The notes under the pieces are model-generated. The model saw only the letters and a program-made list of their open reading frames with translations, was not told where the DNA came from and searched no databases. The translations under genes were made by a program, and so were the position numbers. From an uncultured Eubacteriales bacterium (lineage in GTDB: Bacteria; Bacillota; Clostridia; Oscillospirales; CAG-272): 64,000 bases of DNA. Positions within the stretch are counted from its first letter, which is position 1; every line of letters begins with the position of its first letter. The stretch lies in NCBI GenBank assembly GCA_900542425.1, contig UQNQ01000001.1, positions 62,001-126,000 of the forward strand. Direction: 5' to 3'. Positions 26,843 to 35,504 of this stretch are shown in pieces.

Positions 26843-27768
26843 TGAAACGGATTCTTGTTATCAGTTCGGCAAATATGGATTTTGTGCAGCGGATGCGCCG
26901 TGTTCCGGAACGGGGGGAAACGGTGACGGAAAGCTTATCCTATTCCTATGTTCCCGGCGGCAAAGGTGCTAACAGCGCCGTTGCCTTTGCCAGACTCGGA
27001 ACAGCCTGTGTTTTCTGTACCTGCCTTGGAGACGATGAGAACGGAAAGGTCCTGCGGTCACTCTATGAAAAAGAGGGCATCGATACTTCTCATATTGCGG
27101 TTTCGAGCGAGGTGCCGACAGGACTTGCTTCTATTCTTGTAGAAGAGGATGGAAGCAATCGTATCATTGTGTATCCCGGCGCGAACGCCGTCATTTCACG
27201 GGAAAATATCAAAGCGGCATTCGATTGTCTCCCCGACGCCGTATATGTGCAGTTTGAAATTTCAGAGGATGCGGTCATTTATGCTTCGGAGCTTGCGCAT
27301 GAGAGAAAAATTCCGTTTATGGTAGACGCAGGACCGGCGCGCCCTGATTTTCCGCTTTCCTCGCTTGCCGGTGTGGAAATTTTTTCTCCAAACGAAACGG
27401 AAACAAAGATTTTTACGGGAATTGAGCCGGTGGATGAGAAATCGAGGCTTGCTGCCGCACAGGCATTGTATCAAACGGTGCATCCCAAATATATTGTATT
27501 GAAGCTTGGTTCCGCCGGCGCTTATCTTTATGACGGATGCCGCGGTGTGACCTTGCCCACTTTCCCGGTGAAGGTAAAGGATACTACTGCTGCCGGCGAT
27601 ACCTTCACAGCTGCTTTGGTGCGATTCTATCTGGACGGAGAGCCGATCGAACGGGCAATTGCTCTGGCAAACTGCGCTGCATCCGTATCTGTATCGCGTC
27701 CCGGCGCTTCGGCATCGATTCCGACTTATGAGGAAACGATGGCGTTTGCCGCAGAACGGGGCGTTTGA
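26839..27768 (+). CDS. Ribokinase-like PfkB-family sugar kinase
   Basis: This 309-residue kinase starts in an ATGA overlap with the FAD gene. The PfkB signatures are present: G-G-K-G-A-N-S-A-V-A near 40 and the catalytic D-T-T-A-A-G-D-T-F near 245. The sequence is closest in feel to ribokinases (N-M-D near the N-terminus, A-R-L-G). No ribose transporter or regulator adjoins. Coupling to an SDR and a flavoprotein suggests it phosphorylates the product of an oxidation/reduction route. Confidence 0.85.
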   Translation: MMKRILVISSANMDFVQRMRRVPERGETVTESLSYSYVPGGKGANSAVAFARLGTACVFCTCLGDDENGKVLRSLYEKEGIDTSHIAVSSEVPTGLASILVEEDGSNRIIVYPGANAVISRENIKAAFDCLPDAVYVQFEISEDAVIYASELAHERKIPFMVDAGPARPDFPLSSLAGVEIFSPNETETKIFTGIEPVDEKSRLAAAQALYQTVHPKYIVLKLGSAGAYLYDGCRGVTLPTFPVKVKDTTAAGDTFTAALVRFYLDGEPIERAIALANCAASVSVSRPGASASIPTYEETMAFAAERGV

Positions 27769-27834
27769 GAATTCCGGTTTATGCAGTAGAAGAAAACAGC
27801 AAAGTGGGTTGATTGGATTCCCGCAAAATATATA

Positions 27835-27872
27835 AAAACGAGGGGTAAGCATACTGCGTACCCCTCGTTTTT
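27835..27872 (+). terminator. Terminator of the SDR-FAD-kinase operon
   Basis: A perfect stem (AAAAACGAGGGGTA / TACCCCTCGTTTTT) has an 11-base loop. Confidence 0.88.
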
Positions 27873-28220
27873 GATGGATGAAAAATGACATTTGAGCAGA
27901 TGATTCAGGAGAACCCGTGCTAATAACGGAAAAACAGATATTTGGTTATCGCCGGATATTCCAAAGGATGGTTGTAAATATTGATTGTTATAATATGATG
28001 AAAGACAGCCTCGGAACGCTGTAGACGTCAAGCGAATTTTAAAAACGCCATATCGAAACTGCCATATAAAGAATCTCAGCCTGCTGGACGGGACTCTTTC
28101 ATGAAATCGGTTTTGTGGTAATGACCGTTTATGACAGATATCATCGTCCATCTATGCTTGACAACGACCATGCCATACGTTCCATTCTATGATAGCAAAA
28201 TTTTGCGGATTAGAACTTAG
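27873..28220. other. Intergenic region between convergent genes
   Basis: About 350 bases contain no supported gene. A 141-codon minus-strand open frame across 27726-28151 runs through the terminator and the kinase 3' end and lacks a ribosome binding site. No clear second terminator for the serpin gene was found here. Confidence 0.5.
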
Positions 28221-29474
28221 TTATCCGAGTTCCGTTACTGTACCAAGGAAAAGAGGAAGACTAGTTTCGGTATCGATAATCGCATAAATAAACGGGCGGT
28301 CAAAGACGACGGAGTGTTCAGGCATTTCTGCGGCGGTTTCCGTCATAATCACCCCGGTTACGGCAGCAGCTTTGGTTCCGTTCTCATCAAGTTCGATATG
28401 AGTTTTATGAATGACATCGTCGATGGCAAGACCGGTAAACTGACTGATGCCGGAAAAATCAGCTTCCGAATCGAAAGCATCCGTAAGACCGAGGGCGATA
28501 AGGGGCTCCTCAAGTGACATATCGCAGTCATATTGAAATTTCGGAAGCTTTACGTTTACGGATGAATATTTTGCGTTTTTGCAAAGAGACAGAAAGGTTT
28601 CTCCGTCCAGTTCTGCTATAAAATCATGGATATTGATTCCTTCGGAGGGAAGAAAAGCGACAAACGCATATTTTCCACCTTTGTAGTATTTCATCATGCC
28701 TGTTGTTCCGTCACTTGTTTCTATATATCTGTGCTCTGTAGAGTGAAGAAAGGGAACAGATGAGGTGGAGCCGGACAAATTATAAAAGTTTCCGTCATGG
28801 ACATCGGATTTTTCATATTTTTTATCCCATTCCGCATCAAAGCATACGGCATTGACAAGACACATGACCGCATTGGTTGGAAAAGCTTCGAGCAGTTTAT
28901 CGATCATGCCGTCTGTGTTGGTTTTAACCCAGCGATTGAGCTCATCTACGGTTTTGGAATCGGAAAAGCTTGCCTGATACATTTGTGCCCGATAATAGGC
29001 TTTGTTGACGGCAAGAAATTCACTGTCTACCGTAAGACCGTTGTCAAACCAGATAGAATCGGCAATGGAAAGTTTGATACCTTTGTCATTGGTGGCAAGT
29101 GAATCAAGATAAGGGAGCATATAGCGGTTCATGTCATCGGCGGAAAGTCCGAAAAGCGTTTCAAACTGCGCCTTAGTATTTCCGTCGGCTCCATTTGCTG
29201 TCATGCCAAGCGCCGCTGCAGCGGAAACCGGCGAAATCAGAAAATTGTTCCCATCAGAGCAGGATATACTGGATTGACGGTACAGATTCAGTGAGAAATC
29301 TGCCATAGCGGAAAGAAACTTCTCATCCGCGGATTTCCCGCTGACGTCGGGGGATTCAATTCCTGCCATTAGATCGACGGCATTTGCTGTTATCCCACAG
29401 GAGAAAAGACTCAGTGTCAGCAGAGCGCCTGCAAGAATGGCTGACATTAACTTGGTAAACACGGTTTTTGTCAT
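28221..29474 (-). CDS. Secreted serpin (serine protease inhibitor family)
   Basis: This 417-residue protein has an N-terminal signal sequence. It may be cleaved by signal peptidase I after A-N-A (about 32), although L-F-S-C26 is a near-lipobox. The serpin fold is complete: N-F-L-I-S-P-V-S, L-V-N-A-V-C-F-D-A-E-W, V-K-L-P-K-F and the C-terminal F-D-R-P-F-I-Y-A-I. The reactive-centre hinge G-T-K-A-A-A-V-T-G fits the inhibitory pattern (small residues at P12-P10, Thr at P8). P1 falls in T-E-T-A-A-E, so Thr or Glu, implying an unusual target protease. It lies 75 bases downstream of the membrane protein in the sigma-factor operon. Confidence 0.93.
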   Translation of the reverse strand: MTKTVFTKLMSAILAGALLTLSLFSCGITANAVDLMAGIESPDVSGKSADEKFLSAMADFSLNLYRQSSISCSDGNNFLISPVSAAAALGMTANGADGNTKAQFETLFGLSADDMNRYMLPYLDSLATNDKGIKLSIADSIWFDNGLTVDSEFLAVNKAYYRAQMYQASFSDSKTVDELNRWVKTNTDGMIDKLLEAFPTNAVMCLVNAVCFDAEWDKKYEKSDVHDGNFYNLSGSTSSVPFLHSTEHRYIETSDGTTGMMKYYKGGKYAFVAFLPSEGINIHDFIAELDGETFLSLCKNAKYSSVNVKLPKFQYDCDMSLEEPLIALGLTDAFDSEADFSGISQFTGLAIDDVIHKTHIELDENGTKAAAVTGVIMTETAAEMPEHSVVFDRPFIYAIIDTETSLPLFLGTVTELG

Positions 29475-29549
29475 GGTATACCTCCTTGAAAAATATTGCT
29501 GATGTATGCCGCGATCTGATATTGACTTTATGAAAACAGGATACGCAAT

Positions 29550-30374
29550 TTACGGCTCTATTATGATTTCAATTTGATAAATGTCTCTTTTCTCGATGGT
29601 AATAAAGTAATAATATATCGTTGATTCAGAGGAAGTTCCTGTACTGCCGGATTTTCGGAAAGTCATAGACAGAGCGCTGTTTTCCGAATGATGGATTTCC
29701 CTAAGGCTGCATTGTCCGATGTCTTTCATTTTGACGGCAATGAGGGTGTGAGTTTCGAAATATTCATCTGTGTAGTATGCGGTAATGGGTTGAAAAGAGA
29801 TTTGAGGGATCTTATTCCGACTGTGTAAATCATTCAGATAATCCGTAAGCTCTGTTACGGAACCAATCGATAAAGCTTCTGTATCGAATGATTCTGAGTC
29901 GCTTAATCCGCTGATTAAGGAGAAATCCAGCCGGAAAGCTGTTTCTGATGTTTCAGTAGAATTGGTTGTTTGAGCGGTCGTATCTTCTGAAATGACTTTT
30001 GTCGTATTTGTTGTTTCAAAACAAGAAATATCTGTGCATGGTGTTGTGACAGTTGTATCGGAAAATACCGTTTCCGGAACGGAATCTAAAGGGGTTGTCT
30101 GAATCGGTGCGTTGGTCTTGGCTGTGGAATCGTGTGGTATGATTTCATAATCGGAGCCATGCTCATTCGGGCCATAGGTTCCATCAACAGGTGCACTTTC
30201 TGCAAGTGTCAGGGATTTTATCATAGCGCCGACGTATAGGCTGACGGCAATCACGATACAAACGGAACAAAGCAGGATTGACTCTCTGATTTTTCGATTC
30301 CTGTTTTTTCTTTCGGCTTCGTAGCGCGCGGCTTTTTCTAGTACCGTGCGGCGAAATTCTTCACGGTTTTTCAT
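29550..30374 (-). CDS. Membrane protein of the ECF sigma operon, putative anti-sigma or sensor
   Basis: This 274-residue protein has a basic cytoplasmic N-terminus (about 1-27), one transmembrane helix (about 28-50), and a Thr/Ser-rich linker (about 60-125). An extracytoplasmic domain of about 130 residues includes Y-x-D-E-Y-F-E-x-H-T-L-I-A-V. Its start overlaps the sigma gene stop by 4 bases. That position is the usual place of anti-sigma factors, but the cytoplasmic part is only about 27 residues and lacks a zinc anti-sigma motif, so regulation is unproven. The outer domain looks like one seen in other Clostridia membrane proteins, but this is only my recollection. Confidence 0.7.
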   Translation of the reverse strand: MKNREEFRRTVLEKAARYEAERKNRNRKIRESILLCSVCIVIAVSLYVGAMIKSLTLAESAPVDGTYGPNEHGSDYEIIPHDSTAKTNAPIQTTPLDSVPETVFSDTTVTTPCTDISCFETTNTTKVISEDTTAQTTNSTETSETAFRLDFSLISGLSDSESFDTEALSIGSVTELTDYLNDLHSRNKIPQISFQPITAYYTDEYFETHTLIAVKMKDIGQCSLREIHHSENSALSMTFRKSGSTGTSSESTIYYYFITIEKRDIYQIEIIIEP

Positions 30375-30919
30375 GATAGAATCCCCTCTTTTCTGATGGC
30401 TTCCCGTATGGCATTTCTTGCCCTGTAGGACAAATTCGCAATTTGTTTTTTGCTTTTTTTCATGATAATGGCAATATCATCGTTTTCCAGCTCTTCAAAG
30501 ACGGCAAGATGGATATAGGTGGCATAATCTTCGCAGAGACTGGATGAGATTTCCTTGATTTTTCTTTTTTCTTCATCCGATATAACGGCACGTTCTACGA
30601 TATCCATATCGGTGGTGTCCTCCGGAAGTTCCTCTGACGGAACATAGGAGAGGCGTTTTTCCCTGCGAACCCAATCGATTGCTTTATGTCTTGCAATGGA
30701 AAAGAGATAGGTTTTGAAGGAGCTTTTAAAAGAATACCGCTTTTTATGGATCAGAAGTTCCATAAAGGTATCGGCGGCGAGATCTTCGGCGGTTGCAAAA
30801 TTATTGACATATCGGCTGATGAAATAAATCAAGCTGTCATGATAGAGCTCAATAATTTCATCAAATCCGCTTTCATCTCCGTCCAGAAAACGCCGATAGC
30901 TGGCAGCGCCGTTATCCAT
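30371..30919 (-). CDS. ECF-type RNA polymerase sigma factor
   Basis: This 182-residue protein has sigma-70 region 2 (about 15-82), including A-T-A-E-D-L-A-A-D-T-F and the DNA-melting F-K-T-Y-L-F-S-I-A-R-H-K-A-I-D-W. Region 4 (about 122-178) recognises the -35. Region 4 is divergent: the helix-turn-helix reads E-N-D-D-I-A-I-I-M-K-K-S-K-K-Q-I-A-N-L. It starts after GAAGGAGG. A stem (GACATAAGC / GCTTACGTC, 30934-30957) lies just upstream of that ribosome binding site. It probably directs transcription of its own operon, including the serpin. Confidence 0.9.
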   Translation of the reverse strand: MDNGAASYRRFLDGDESGFDEIIELYHDSLIYFISRYVNNFATAEDLAADTFMELLIHKKRYSFKSSFKTYLFSIARHKAIDWVRREKRLSYVPSEELPEDTTDMDIVERAVISDEEKRKIKEISSSLCEDYATYIHLAVFEELENDDIAIIMKKSKKQIANLSYRARNAIREAIRKEGILS

Positions 30920-30933
30920 TTGGGCCTCCTTCC

Positions 30934-30957
30934 GACATAAGCTCTTTTGCTTACGTC
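30934..30957 (-). promoter_or_regulatory. Leader hairpin next to the sigma-factor ribosome binding site
   Basis: A 9-base stem with one mismatch or wobble (GACATAAGC/GCTTACGTC) and a 6-base loop lies 3 bases upstream of the Shine-Dalgarno sequence. It could influence translation of the sigma factor or be a DNA operator. Confidence 0.45.
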
Positions 30958-31245
30958 ATTTTGTCGTATCAAATTTTGTTTTTTCTCACCTGGCACAAAA
31001 ATTTCATCTTTTATTTTATAATACTGCTTTTTTGAATATATGATGGGATTCATATTCGAATATGGAAATTTTCACGAAAGTATTTTCTGAAAATATGTGT
31101 TATAAAAAAAGATACGCTGTGCTGTAGGATACTTCTTTTTGAATTGGAAGTAATAATATCATAGTCATGTAAAAAGTGCAGTGAAGAGGGAAAAACAATC
31201 ATTTATTCACATTATAGCATAAGATTATTAGCATTTCAATAGCAA
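30958..31245. other. Intergenic region upstream of the sigma-factor operon
   Basis: This AT-rich region has no supported gene. It contains the 14-base perfect palindrome CATATTCGAATATG at 31051-31064, a candidate operator. No clear ECF-type promoter (GAAC/CGTC class) was recognised. Confidence 0.5.
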
Positions 31246-31277
31246 AAAAGAGGAACCGAATCATGCGGCTCCTCTTT
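31246..31277 (-). terminator. Bidirectional terminator downstream of hslO
   Basis: AAAAGAGGA-CCG pairs with CGG-TCCTCTTTT around a short loop, with T runs on both strands. About 150 bases with no gene separate it from hslO. Confidence 0.78.
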
Positions 31278-31427
31278 TTACGGCGTTTTTTGAAACGAAA
31301 CTGAGGTACTTCATTTTCCCGACAGAAACTTACTTTCCTGCGGATTGTAAAAAATATATGGTAATGGTATGGATTTCAGCTATGGTAAAGATAGATTTTT
31401 ACTTGCTTGCATTACAGAGAAAAAATT

Positions 31428-32303
31428 TTATTTTTTCGAATATTTTTCAATTTCATTCCTCGTAAAGTAATATTTTCGATCGCAGAACCGGCAGCATACC
31501 TCAATGGTTTTGTCCTCGCGGAAAGTATCATCCAGTTCTTTCGGCGAGAAACTTGTGAGTGCCGAAAGAATCCGCTCACTGCTGCAGTCACACCGGTATT
31601 CCGCTGAAAATGCATCGAAGATGTCATACTCAATTCCATCCAGTACAAAAGCGGCGATTTCTTCATTTGACATTCCTCGGTCATAAAGAGAGGAGATGTT
31701 GGACATGCGCGGAAGATTACGCTCAATGGCGGCGATGGTTTCCTCTGCCGCATAGGGAAGAAGCTGAATCAGAATGCCGCCTGCTGCCCGGCAGGAAAGA
31801 TCGGTATCCACCAAAACGCCGAGGGAACATACTGTCGGTATCTGTTCGCTCTGTACAAAATAGGCACAGATATCCTCTGCAATCTCACCGCTTACGATTT
31901 CACAAAATCCGGTCTGGGGATCACCAGACCCCTCATCACGGATGACACACATCTCGCCTTGACCGATGATACCGCCGACGTTGAGTTTCCCATTCGGTTT
32001 TTTAGGCAGCTCCGCCTGCGGATTTTGGATATATCCCTTGACGTTTCCCTTGTAATCAGAGACGGCAAGCACAGTTCCGGCAGGACCGTCTCCCTTGAAT
32101 TTTACGGTAAGCCTTCCTTGCGGTTCCTTAAGCATTGTCCCCATAAGGGATGCGGCGGTCATAACGCGCCCGAGAGCCGCTGTGGCGGTCGGCGCCGTGG
32201 CGTGGTATCGGACGGCGGTATCGACAATTTCCGTCGAGTTGATAAGGATAATGCGTGCCGAGCCGTCATGGGTCATCGCACGAAGCACATTGTTTTTTAT
32301 CAT
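31428..32303 (-). CDS. hslO: Hsp33 redox-regulated chaperone
   Basis: This 291-residue holdase chaperone is activated by oxidation. The redox-switch zinc ligands are C238-x-C240 and C271-x2-C274. The N-terminal block I-L-I-N-S-T-E-I-V-D-T-A-V-R-Y-H is typical. The start at 32303 is chosen because the AAGGAG site is 9 bases upstream, whereas ATG 32312 touches it. The first 38 bases overlap the methyltransferase gene, so translation is coupled. Confidence 0.93.
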   Translation of the reverse strand: MIKNNVLRAMTHDGSARIILINSTEIVDTAVRYHATAPTATAALGRVMTAASLMGTMLKEPQGRLTVKFKGDGPAGTVLAVSDYKGNVKGYIQNPQAELPKKPNGKLNVGGIIGQGEMCVIRDEGSGDPQTGFCEIVSGEIAEDICAYFVQSEQIPTVCSLGVLVDTDLSCRAAGGILIQLLPYAAEETIAAIERNLPRMSNISSLYDRGMSNEEIAAFVLDGIEYDIFDAFSAEYRCDCSSERILSALTSFSPKELDDTFREDKTIEVCCRFCDRKYYFTRNEIEKYSKK

Positions 32304-33066
32304 ATGATTCATCTCCTTGGACAGATTTCCGACAGATGAAAAAGCATCGTTCATCTTTTTCCGAGACCGGTGAAAAATCGGTGTCTGCGACCTTTTCAAT
32401 CGAAGAAAATCCGGTGTCGGCAAGTATAGTCTCGAGTGTGCGGGGAGAATAACACCGTTGGCGCTGAATTTCATCGAATCTATGCCATCCGGACGTTCCC
32501 TTTACGAAAAAAGTAAGATAGAAATCGCAGAGCCGGCTTTTCTCGCGGTATAAATTTTGCCATGATACGAACAGGTCATCATAATCATAGACATACGCGT
32601 GATCGGCAAGAATCTCCCGATATTTATATGGCGTACTGATATCAAAGATAAAAATCCCGCCGTCTGCAAGGCTATCATATACACGGGCAAAACATGCACA
32701 GACATCGTTTTTTTTGGTTAAATAGTTGATTCCGTCAAAGCTGCAGATGACGGCGTCATATTTTCCGCCTCCGTCAAACGATGCGATATTCTGCTCGGAA
32801 AGACAAAGATGAAGGTTCCGGTCATCTGCTTTTTTTCGGGCGAGCGAGAGCATTTCCGTGCTTCGGTCGATGCCGGTGACATCAAATCCGCGCGCTGCGA
32901 GTGGAAGCGTAATATTCCCTGTTCCGCAGGCAAGATCTAGAATCCGTTCCGTGACGATTCCGTATTTTTCAAAGCAGGCGAGATAAAAATTGACCCATTT
33001 ATCATAGGGGATATCCTCCATCAGCCGGTCATAGAATTCTGAGAGAACGGCATATTGTTCTGTCAT
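32266..33066 (-). CDS. Class I SAM-dependent methyltransferase
   Basis: This 266-residue protein has motif I I-L-D-L-A-C-G-T-G-N and the acidic loop G-I-D-R-S-T-E-M-L, typical of small-molecule or rRNA methyltransferases. The substrate is not predictable. ATG 33066 follows GGGAGGTG by 5 bases. It lies 18 bases downstream of the Old Yellow Enzyme gene and overlaps hslO. The C-terminus ends in a charged tail. Confidence 0.85.
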   Translation of the reverse strand: MTEQYAVLSEFYDRLMEDIPYDKWVNFYLACFEKYGIVTERILDLACGTGNITLPLAARGFDVTGIDRSTEMLSLARKKADDRNLHLCLSEQNIASFDGGGKYDAVICSFDGINYLTKKNDVCACFARVYDSLADGGIFIFDISTPYKYREILADHAYVYDYDDLFVSWQNLYREKSRLCDFYLTFFVKGTSGWHRFDEIQRQRCYSPRTLETILADTGFSSIEKVADTDFSPVSEKDERCFFICRKSVQGDESYDKKQCASCDDP

Positions 33067-33084
33067 GAACACCTCCCAAAACGG

Positions 33085-34422
33085 TTATTTTTTCATACAA
33101 TATTGACGGTAAAGCGGCAGATAAATTTCCTGATCGCGAATAGGGCAGCCGGTTGTCCCGCCCGCACGCATGATTTCCGTGCATTTGCTGCATGCGATAC
33201 AAACCTTGTTTTTGTCTATATGTCCTGTTATCATATCATGGGCAAAGCCGTCGTAGGCGAATGCCATACGGCCGAAGCCGATGAGGGACGCGCCCCCGTC
33301 GCGCAGGACTCCGGCTGCAACATACGGTGCGAATTCACGCAGATAGCTGTATCCTGTTCCGATCAGTGTGAGGGAAGGAAATTCCGCCTGAATTTCTTTT
33401 GCCGCGCCGATGAGACGTTCTACCCCCCGCAGCGGATGTTCCGGCGGTAGATATCCTCCTTTATTGTAAGGACGGTTGATATGCGGATTAAAATACGGAG
33501 AGCCCATCGTCATGTCGATAAGGGTGAGACCTTTTTCCATTAGAATGCCGATAAGCTTTTTTGCTTCGGAAAAATCAGGCGACAAGGGAGCTGTTTCCGT
33601 GACGCCGAACCCATAGGGATAATCGATCATATCGGAAACAGAAAGACGTGAGGCAATCACGGTTTCCGGACGAAGTACGGCACGCACTGCGTCTGTGATA
33701 TCAAGAAGAAGGCGTGTCCGGTTTTCAAAGGAGCCGCCGTATTTTCCTTCGCGTGTATGTGCCGATAGCAATTCTGAGAGCAGGTATCCGTGACATGCCT
33801 TGATATCGATGCCATCAAATCCTGCACGCTCGGCAAGGCTGGCGGCACGTGCATAGGCATCCGGCAGCGTATCCAGATATTCATCGGTAACGACGGGCAC
33901 ATCTTTGTCGCATGGACGTACCGATTCAAACGGCAGACTGCGCGTGGCAAGAAGCGGATGCGGCGTCATACTGTTTTTTGAGAATCTTCCCGAATGAGTA
34001 AGCTGAGCGATGACCGGTGCTTTTGTGATTTTTTTCATTTCTTTCACCAGAGTTTCATATGCTGCTACGTTTTGCTCGGTAATCATCAGCTGATGGTCGG
34101 AGGTGCGCGCTTCTGGGACGACGGAGATTGCTTCCGACCAGATGAGCGCAGCGCCTGAACGGGCAAACCGCAGATAGCGTCTGCGGGAAAGCTCGGAGGG
34201 CGTGCCGTCTGTCTCACCGTCAAAGCCTTCCATTGGATGAACGGTGAGAGAATTTTCAAGCGTTATGGTTCCTGCGCGGGAAGAAAGTGCTTTTTTCGCG
34301 GCAAGCGGGGAGAGATCATACGAAAACGGGATATGATATCCGTTTTGTTCAAGATACAGGCGGAACTGATCTGCCGAGCTAAAAGAAAAGGTATAAGAAT
34401 CTTTTTTATCGTATGCGTACAT
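33085..34422 (-). CDS. Old Yellow Enzyme family NADH:flavin oxidoreductase
   Basis: This 445-residue FMN TIM-barrel protein has I-A-Q-L-T-H-S-G-R and G-F-D-G-I-D-I-K-A-C-H-G-Y-L-L-S, a family signature. The C-terminal cysteines (C-I-A-C-S-K-C with a further Cys after 11 residues) match the [4Fe-4S] ligands of 2,4-dienoyl-CoA reductase types. The usual C-terminal FAD/NAD module of those enzymes is missing, so electrons must come from a partner. An ene-reductase role on an unsaturated acid or steroid-like compound is possible. It is part of the 31428-38470 gene string. Confidence 0.87.
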   Translation of the reverse strand: MYAYDKKDSYTFSFSSADQFRLYLEQNGYHIPFSYDLSPLAAKKALSSRAGTITLENSLTVHPMEGFDGETDGTPSELSRRRYLRFARSGAALIWSEAISVVPEARTSDHQLMITEQNVAAYETLVKEMKKITKAPVIAQLTHSGRFSKNSMTPHPLLATRSLPFESVRPCDKDVPVVTDEYLDTLPDAYARAASLAERAGFDGIDIKACHGYLLSELLSAHTREGKYGGSFENRTRLLLDITDAVRAVLRPETVIASRLSVSDMIDYPYGFGVTETAPLSPDFSEAKKLIGILMEKGLTLIDMTMGSPYFNPHINRPYNKGGYLPPEHPLRGVERLIGAAKEIQAEFPSLTLIGTGYSYLREFAPYVAAGVLRDGGASLIGFGRMAFAYDGFAHDMITGHIDKNKVCIACSKCTEIMRAGGTTGCPIRDQEIYLPLYRQYCMKK

Positions 34423-34448
34423 TTGAGAGTTCCTTTCTTGTCCTCGAA

Positions 34449-35447
34449 TTATGCCATGGTTTCCAGCATGGAGAGGGTTACTTCGTATTTTGCAGGCAAT
34501 CCCGCCGCAATGAGCCGGTATTCTTCATACATGAAGTCCGCAAGCCGGTGCGTTTCATATCCGATGCTGCCGGCAATATGCGGGGTAAGGAACACATTGT
34601 CAAGGTGATAGAGCTCGTCTCCTTCCCGCGGCGGTTCTTCGGGATCGGTTACATCCAGCAGTGCCGTGCGTCCCGGATGGCTTCTCATCTCATCGGTGAG
34701 TGCCACCATGTCTACCTGCGCGCCGCGCCCTGTATTGATAAATACGGAATACTCTCCCATACGGGAAAGCAGCTCCCGGCTGATAAGTCCGACGGTTTCC
34801 GGTTTATTGGCAAGATGATTGGAAATGACATGGCATGTCTCAAATATTTCTTCCAGAGAAGCTTTCTTGACTTCCATGGCTGAGGCTCTCTCCTCGGATA
34901 AAAAAGGATCGAAGACTAAGAGTTCCAAATGATAGGGTTTTAGAAGTTCAATCACTTTGGAACCAATCATTCCCGCGCCGAGAAGACCAACTTTGGTACC
35001 ATAATTCCCGGGGAAATGATAATGAGGATCATCATTGTGCCACTCTTCGCGGGAACGGACACGGCGCTGAAAGAAGCCCTTATTGGCAAGAAGAATTTCA
35101 GAGACAGTCACTTCCGCGACGGGAATTCCGTTGGCGCGCCATGCGGAATGTACGGGAATACCGAGTTCCAGAAACGGACGGGCAAAGCCTTGTACGGTGC
35201 CCGCTGCATAAAAAACATGCTTGAGATTAGGAAAATACATCCGGATTTGCTCTCCTGTCAGCGGAAGCATTCCCCATGTAGAAAAAATATAATCCACTTC
35301 TATGGTGTCTGTTTTTCTCCGTTCAAGCTCCTCTTCACTTTTGATAGGCTCAATGAAGTTCAGCTCTGATGTTAATTTTTGCCTGAGTTCCGGACTGTAG
35401 ACATGATCAATATTAAAATATCGTTTGGATAAGAAAACAGCTTTCAT
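34449..35447 (-). CDS. D-isomer-specific 2-hydroxyacid dehydrogenase
   Basis: This 332-residue protein has the NAD-binding G-L-L-G-A-G-M-I-G-S near 155. The catalytic triad positions are the Arg in N-T-G-R-G-A-Q-V-D, the Glu in D-P-E-E-P-P and the His in T-P-H-I-A-G-S. It would interconvert a 2-oxoacid and a D-2-hydroxyacid. The specific acid is unknown. It lies 57 bases after the phosphofructokinase gene and 26 before the Old Yellow Enzyme gene, all on the minus strand. Confidence 0.88.
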   Translation of the reverse strand: MKAVFLSKRYFNIDHVYSPELRQKLTSELNFIEPIKSEEELERRKTDTIEVDYIFSTWGMLPLTGEQIRMYFPNLKHVFYAAGTVQGFARPFLELGIPVHSAWRANGIPVAEVTVSEILLANKGFFQRRVRSREEWHNDDPHYHFPGNYGTKVGLLGAGMIGSKVIELLKPYHLELLVFDPFLSEERASAMEVKKASLEEIFETCHVISNHLANKPETVGLISRELLSRMGEYSVFINTGRGAQVDMVALTDEMRSHPGRTALLDVTDPEEPPREGDELYHLDNVFLTPHIAGSIGYETHRLADFMYEEYRLIAAGLPAKYEVTLSMLETMA

Positions 35448-35504
35448 ATTCGCCTCCGTACCGGTTACAGCGGTACTTTTTCATTCTTGATTTTTTATAG
35501 GTTT

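Noticed and set aside
27726..28151. 141-codon minus-strand ORF downstream of the kinase gene
   Set aside because: It spans the kinase 3' end and a strong terminator, without a ribosome binding site.
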